Shown: piece after piece, positions 5,250 to 7,679 of the stretch
Numbering within the stretch: position 1 is the first letter of the stretch
Layout: every line of letters begins with the position of its first letter
NCBI GenBank assembly: GCA_002432795.1
Contig: DJGU01000094.1
Location: forward strand, 1-7,679
Direction: 5' to 3'
DNA: 7,679 nucleotides
Source: Anaerolineaceae bacterium UBA5838
Lineage (GTDB): Bacteria > Chloroflexota > Anaerolineae > Anaerolineales > Anaerolineaceae
Translations under genes and position numbers: made by a program
Notes under the pieces: generated by a model
Told to the model about the DNA's origin: nothing
Databases searched by the model: none
The model's input: only the letters and a program-made list of their open reading frames with translations

Positions 5250-6569
5250 ATGTCAATTGCAGAAAAAATTGGTGTCCATGTTCCTGAAGTTCTCCTGCCA
5301 GTTAAGGAGATCGATCCTCATAAGTGGGCGGTGATCGCCTGTGATCAATTTACTTCGCAGCCGGAATATTGGGACAAAGTCGCTCAAACCGTTGGAGATG
5401 CTCCTTCAACCTTCCACCTAATCCTCCCCGAAGCCTGGCTGCATGCCCCGGACGTGAAGGAGCGCATTCGCAAGAGCCAGCAAGCCATGCAGGATTACCT
5501 CGACGATGGAATTCTGGAACCCCACAAGGGTTTTGTTTTTGTTGAACGCCAGGTTGCGGACAAAGTTCAGTCAGGGCTGGTCGTCGCGCTAGACCTGGAA
5601 TGTTATGACTACAACAAGGGCTCCCAAACACTCATCCGCGCCACTGAAGGCACTATCCTCGACCGCCTTCCTCCCCGTATGGAAGTCCGCCGCGACGCTC
5701 TGCTCGAATCCCCGCATATTCTTGTGCTCTACGATGACCCACAAGGTGTTGTGCTTTCTGAAATTCTCGCGCGAAAGCAGGAACTCCCCCTCGCCTACGA
5801 CTTTGATCTGATGGCTGGCAGCGGTCATCTTACCGGACGGCTCATTGAAGATCCTGCTCTGATCGATAGCGTCTTAGAAGGACTGAACTCTCTCATCGAA
5901 CCCACAAACTACGCGCAAAAATATGACCTGACAGATGCAGAATCCCCCCTGCTCTTTGCCATGGGCGATGGAAACCACTCCCTCGCAACTGCCAAAGCCA
6001 TCTGGGAGGAACTCAAACCCCACGCAAGTCCGGACCATCCTTCACGTTACGCGCTAGTCGAGCTGGTCAACCTGCACGATCCTTCCTTAAATTTTGAGCC
6101 CATCCACCGCGTGCTGTTCAATCCTGGGGAAGATTTTGAGACAAGCCTGCAGTTGTTTTTTGCTGAAAAGCTCACCCTTGAATCCATCGCGGACATGCCC
6201 ACCCTTATCTCTGAAGTCTCAAAATCCACCTCCACCCAGCAGCGGTTTGGCATGATCCAGCCCGACTCGTACATCCTGATTACTCTTGATCACCCGATCC
6301 ACAACCTCCCCGCCGGCAGTTTGCAGCAGTTCCTTGACCTCTACCTCAAAAGCCATCCCGACACTAAGATCGATTATGTCCATGGAGATGATACGGTAGA
6401 TGAACTGGGACGCAAGCCCGGAAATATTGGCTTCTTCCTGCCCCCCATCAGCAAGGACTCATTCTTCCGGTCGGTCATCGTAGATGGTGCCCTTCCGCGA
6501 AAGACCTTCTCAATGAACCATGCCAAGGACAAGCGCTTCTACATGGAATGCCGGAAAATTAAACCTTGA
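5250..6569 (+). CDS. DUF1015 family protein of unknown function
   Basis: The 439-residue product belongs to the DUF1015 family, which is widespread in anaerobes and has no established biochemical role that I know. Conserved-looking segments are WAVIACDQFTSQPEYW (26-41), RATEGTI (130-136), MGDGNHSLATAKA (238-250), LVNLHD (272-277), FEPIHR (282-287), YVHGDD (376-381) and GALPRKTFSM (413-422). There is no signal peptide or membrane segment, so it is probably cytoplasmic. An in-frame ATG 33 nt upstream (5217) would add MPTHLKKRTLV, but it abuts the -10 element and lacks an RBS; I therefore prefer 5250. The TGA stop lies inside the -35 of the recA promoter and no terminator separates the two genes, so some read-through into recA is possible. 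Family call is fairly sure; function is unknown. Confidence 0.88.
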   Translation: MSIAEKIGVHVPEVLLPVKEIDPHKWAVIACDQFTSQPEYWDKVAQTVGDAPSTFHLILPEAWLHAPDVKERIRKSQQAMQDYLDDGILEPHKGFVFVERQVADKVQSGLVVALDLECYDYNKGSQTLIRATEGTILDRLPPRMEVRRDALLESPHILVLYDDPQGVVLSEILARKQELPLAYDFDLMAGSGHLTGRLIEDPALIDSVLEGLNSLIEPTNYAQKYDLTDAESPLLFAMGDGNHSLATAKAIWEELKPHASPDHPSRYALVELVNLHDPSLNFEPIHRVLFNPGEDFETSLQLFFAEKLTLESIADMPTLISEVSKSTSTQQRFGMIQPDSYILITLDHPIHNLPAGSLQQFLDLYLKSHPDTKIDYVHGDDTVDELGRKPGNIGFFLPPISKDSFFRSVIVDGALPRKTFSMNHAKDKRFYMECRKIKP

Positions 6570-6593
6570 CGCCTCGAACAAGTGTGCTATATT
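6566..6593 (+). promoter_or_regulatory. Sigma70-type promoter of recA
   Basis: TTGACG (6566-6571) and TATATT (6588-6593) are separated by 16 bp. The -35 overlaps the stop codon of the upstream DUF1015 gene. Transcription would begin near 6600, about 28 nt before the recA ATG. Confidence 0.75.
6575..6588 (+). promoter_or_regulatory. Candidate LexA (SOS) operator at recA
   Basis: The bases CGAACAAGTGTGCT fit the Bacillus-type SOS box CGAACRNRYGTTYC except at two positions of the right half-site. The left half is perfect. The box fills the spacer between the -35 and -10 of recA, where bound LexA would block RNA polymerase. Placement before recA, a classical SOS gene, supports the call. The lexA gene of this organism is not in the window, so its true consensus is unknown. 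Confidence 0.55.
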
Positions 6594-6627
6594 TAACCTA
6601 TCCAAACTAATAGATCTGGGAGAAACA

Positions 6628-7679
6628 ATGGCTGCCCGAAAAGCATCAACAACAAGCAAACAACAGGCTACTGACCAAAACATGGAAGAAGCAAAAAAGG
6701 TCGTGCTCGATCGCGCCTTAAACGATATCGTCAAAAAATATGGCGAGGGCAGCATCATGCGCCTCGGCGAGGCTCATCAAATGCAAGTGGAAGTCATTCC
6801 CACCGGCTCTCTTTCGCTGGATGTCGCGCTGGGCGTTGGGGGCATCCCAAAAGCTCGCATTACTGAGATTTACGGTCCTGAGTCCTCCGGTAAGACCACC
6901 CTCTGCCAGCACATCGTCGCAGAGTGCCAGGCACGCGGCGGCACTGCGGCTTTCATCGACATGGAACACGCTCTCGACCCTGTTTATGCTGCCAAATGCG
7001 GTGTCAAGATCGATGAGCTTCTCATCTCCCAGCCAGACACCGGTGAACAGGCACTGGAAATTACCGAGACCTTGGTGCGGTCAGGGGCTGTAGACCTGGT
7101 GGTCATTGATTCCGTTGCCGCCCTCGTGCCGCGCTCAGAAATCGAAGGGGATATGGGCGACCCCACAATGGGCGTCCAGGCGCGCCTGATGTCCCAGGCG
7201 CTGCGCAAGCTTTCAGGTGCTATTAACCAAACCAAAACCGCTGTAGTCTTCACCAACCAACTGCGCCAGAAAATTGGTGTGATGTTCGGCAACCCTGAAA
7301 CCACCACCGGCGGTATGGCGCTGAAATTTTACGCCTCTGTCCGGCTCGACGTCCGCCGTGTTCAGTCCATCAAAGTCGGCGCCGAAATTGTGGGCAACCG
7401 AGTGCGTGTGCGCGTGGTGAAAAACAAAGTTTCAGCCCCCTTCCGATCTGCAGAATTCGATATCATGTACAACGAAGGCATCTCCAAGTCTGGTGACATT
7501 CTTGACCTGGCTACCTCCCTTGAGGTTATTGACAAGCGTGGCTCCTTCTATTCCTATAAGGATCAGCGCCTCGGACAAGGACGCGAAGCATCCAAGAATT
7601 ACCTGGTTCAGAACCCGGAGATCATGCAGGAGATCGAGGATTCCGTCCGTGCCCTGGCCAATACTGAGGTGCTCAGCGG
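6628..7679 (+). CDS. recA: Recombinase RecA (3' end cut by window edge)
   Basis: RecA forms ATP-dependent filaments on single-stranded DNA, carries out strand exchange and triggers LexA self-cleavage. Translation from the ATG stays open for 350 codons to the window end. Motifs are the Walker A GPESSGKTT (83-91), FIDMEHALDP (109-118) with the catalytic Glu, Walker B LVVIDSVAAL (157-166), loop L1 around EIEGDMGDPTMG (171-182), loop L2 around GNPETTTGGMALKFY (221-235) and VVKNKVSAPF (263-272). The core and most of the C-terminal domain are present; only the last part, usually an acidic tail, is missing. GGGAG (6618-6622) is the Shine-Dalgarno. No intein is seen. About 18 N-terminal residues, rich in Ala, Lys, Ser, Thr and Gln, precede the usual start of the conserved domain. 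Expression is probably from its own promoter with an SOS-like operator. Confidence 0.98.
   Translation, partial: MAARKASTTSKQQATDQNMEEAKKVVLDRALNDIVKKYGEGSIMRLGEAHQMQVEVIPTGSLSLDVALGVGGIPKARITEIYGPESSGKTTLCQHIVAECQARGGTAAFIDMEHALDPVYAAKCGVKIDELLISQPDTGEQALEITETLVRSGAVDLVVIDSVAALVPRSEIEGDMGDPTMGVQARLMSQALRKLSGAINQTKTAVVFTNQLRQKIGVMFGNPETTTGGMALKFYASVRLDVRRVQSIKVGAEIVGNRVRVRVVKNKVSAPFRSAEFDIMYNEGISKSGDILDLATSLEVIDKRGSFYSYKDQRLGQGREASKNYLVQNPEIMQEIEDSVRALANTEVLS

Overview
The window is a chromosomal housekeeping segment, most likely from a member of the Chloroflexota resembling Anaerolineae. That placement is an inference from the protein flavour, the order ffh-rpsP-khpA-rimM-dprA, moderate GC content and the style of the intergenic repeats. 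It was not confirmed by a search. No phage, transposon, CRISPR array, tRNA or rRNA gene is visible.

Left part, minus strand (about 3900 down to 146): a five-gene block, ffh > rpsP > khpA > rimM > dprA. A good sigma70-type promoter (TTGAAA, 16 bp, TATGAT) lies just upstream of ffh. Gaps inside the block are 98, 11, -1 and -1 nt. The last two junctions are TAATG stop/start overlaps, which suggests translational coupling. The block joins protein targeting (Ffh), the ribosome (bS16), small-RNA binding (KhpA) and 30S maturation (RimM), with the recombination mediator DprA at its end. No convincing terminator follows dprA. The final 145 nt hold inverted repeats and no supported gene.

Middle (3829-4242): a 414-bp non-coding divergent region between ffh and degV. 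It holds the ffh promoter, two perfect palindromes, two small hairpins and a G-rich tract that fits the classical four-run G-quadruplex pattern.

Right part, plus strand: degV, a fatty-acid-binding protein of the DegV/FakB family, is closed by a textbook intrinsic terminator. A DUF1015 family gene follows with its own extended -10 promoter; its real start is probably 33 nt downstream of the first in-frame ATG. Last is recA, truncated by the window edge after about 350 codons. The recA promoter's -35 overlaps the DUF1015 stop codon, and the spacer contains a near-consensus Gram-positive-type LexA (SOS) box.

Functional links: DprA and RecA are direct partners in natural transformation, since DprA loads RecA on incoming single strands, and here they lie about 5.4 kb apart in different transcription units. 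I found no evidence for a wholly new system. The most useful leads are the SOS-like operator at recA, the G-rich and palindromic regulatory region upstream of ffh, and the uncharacterised DUF1015 protein.
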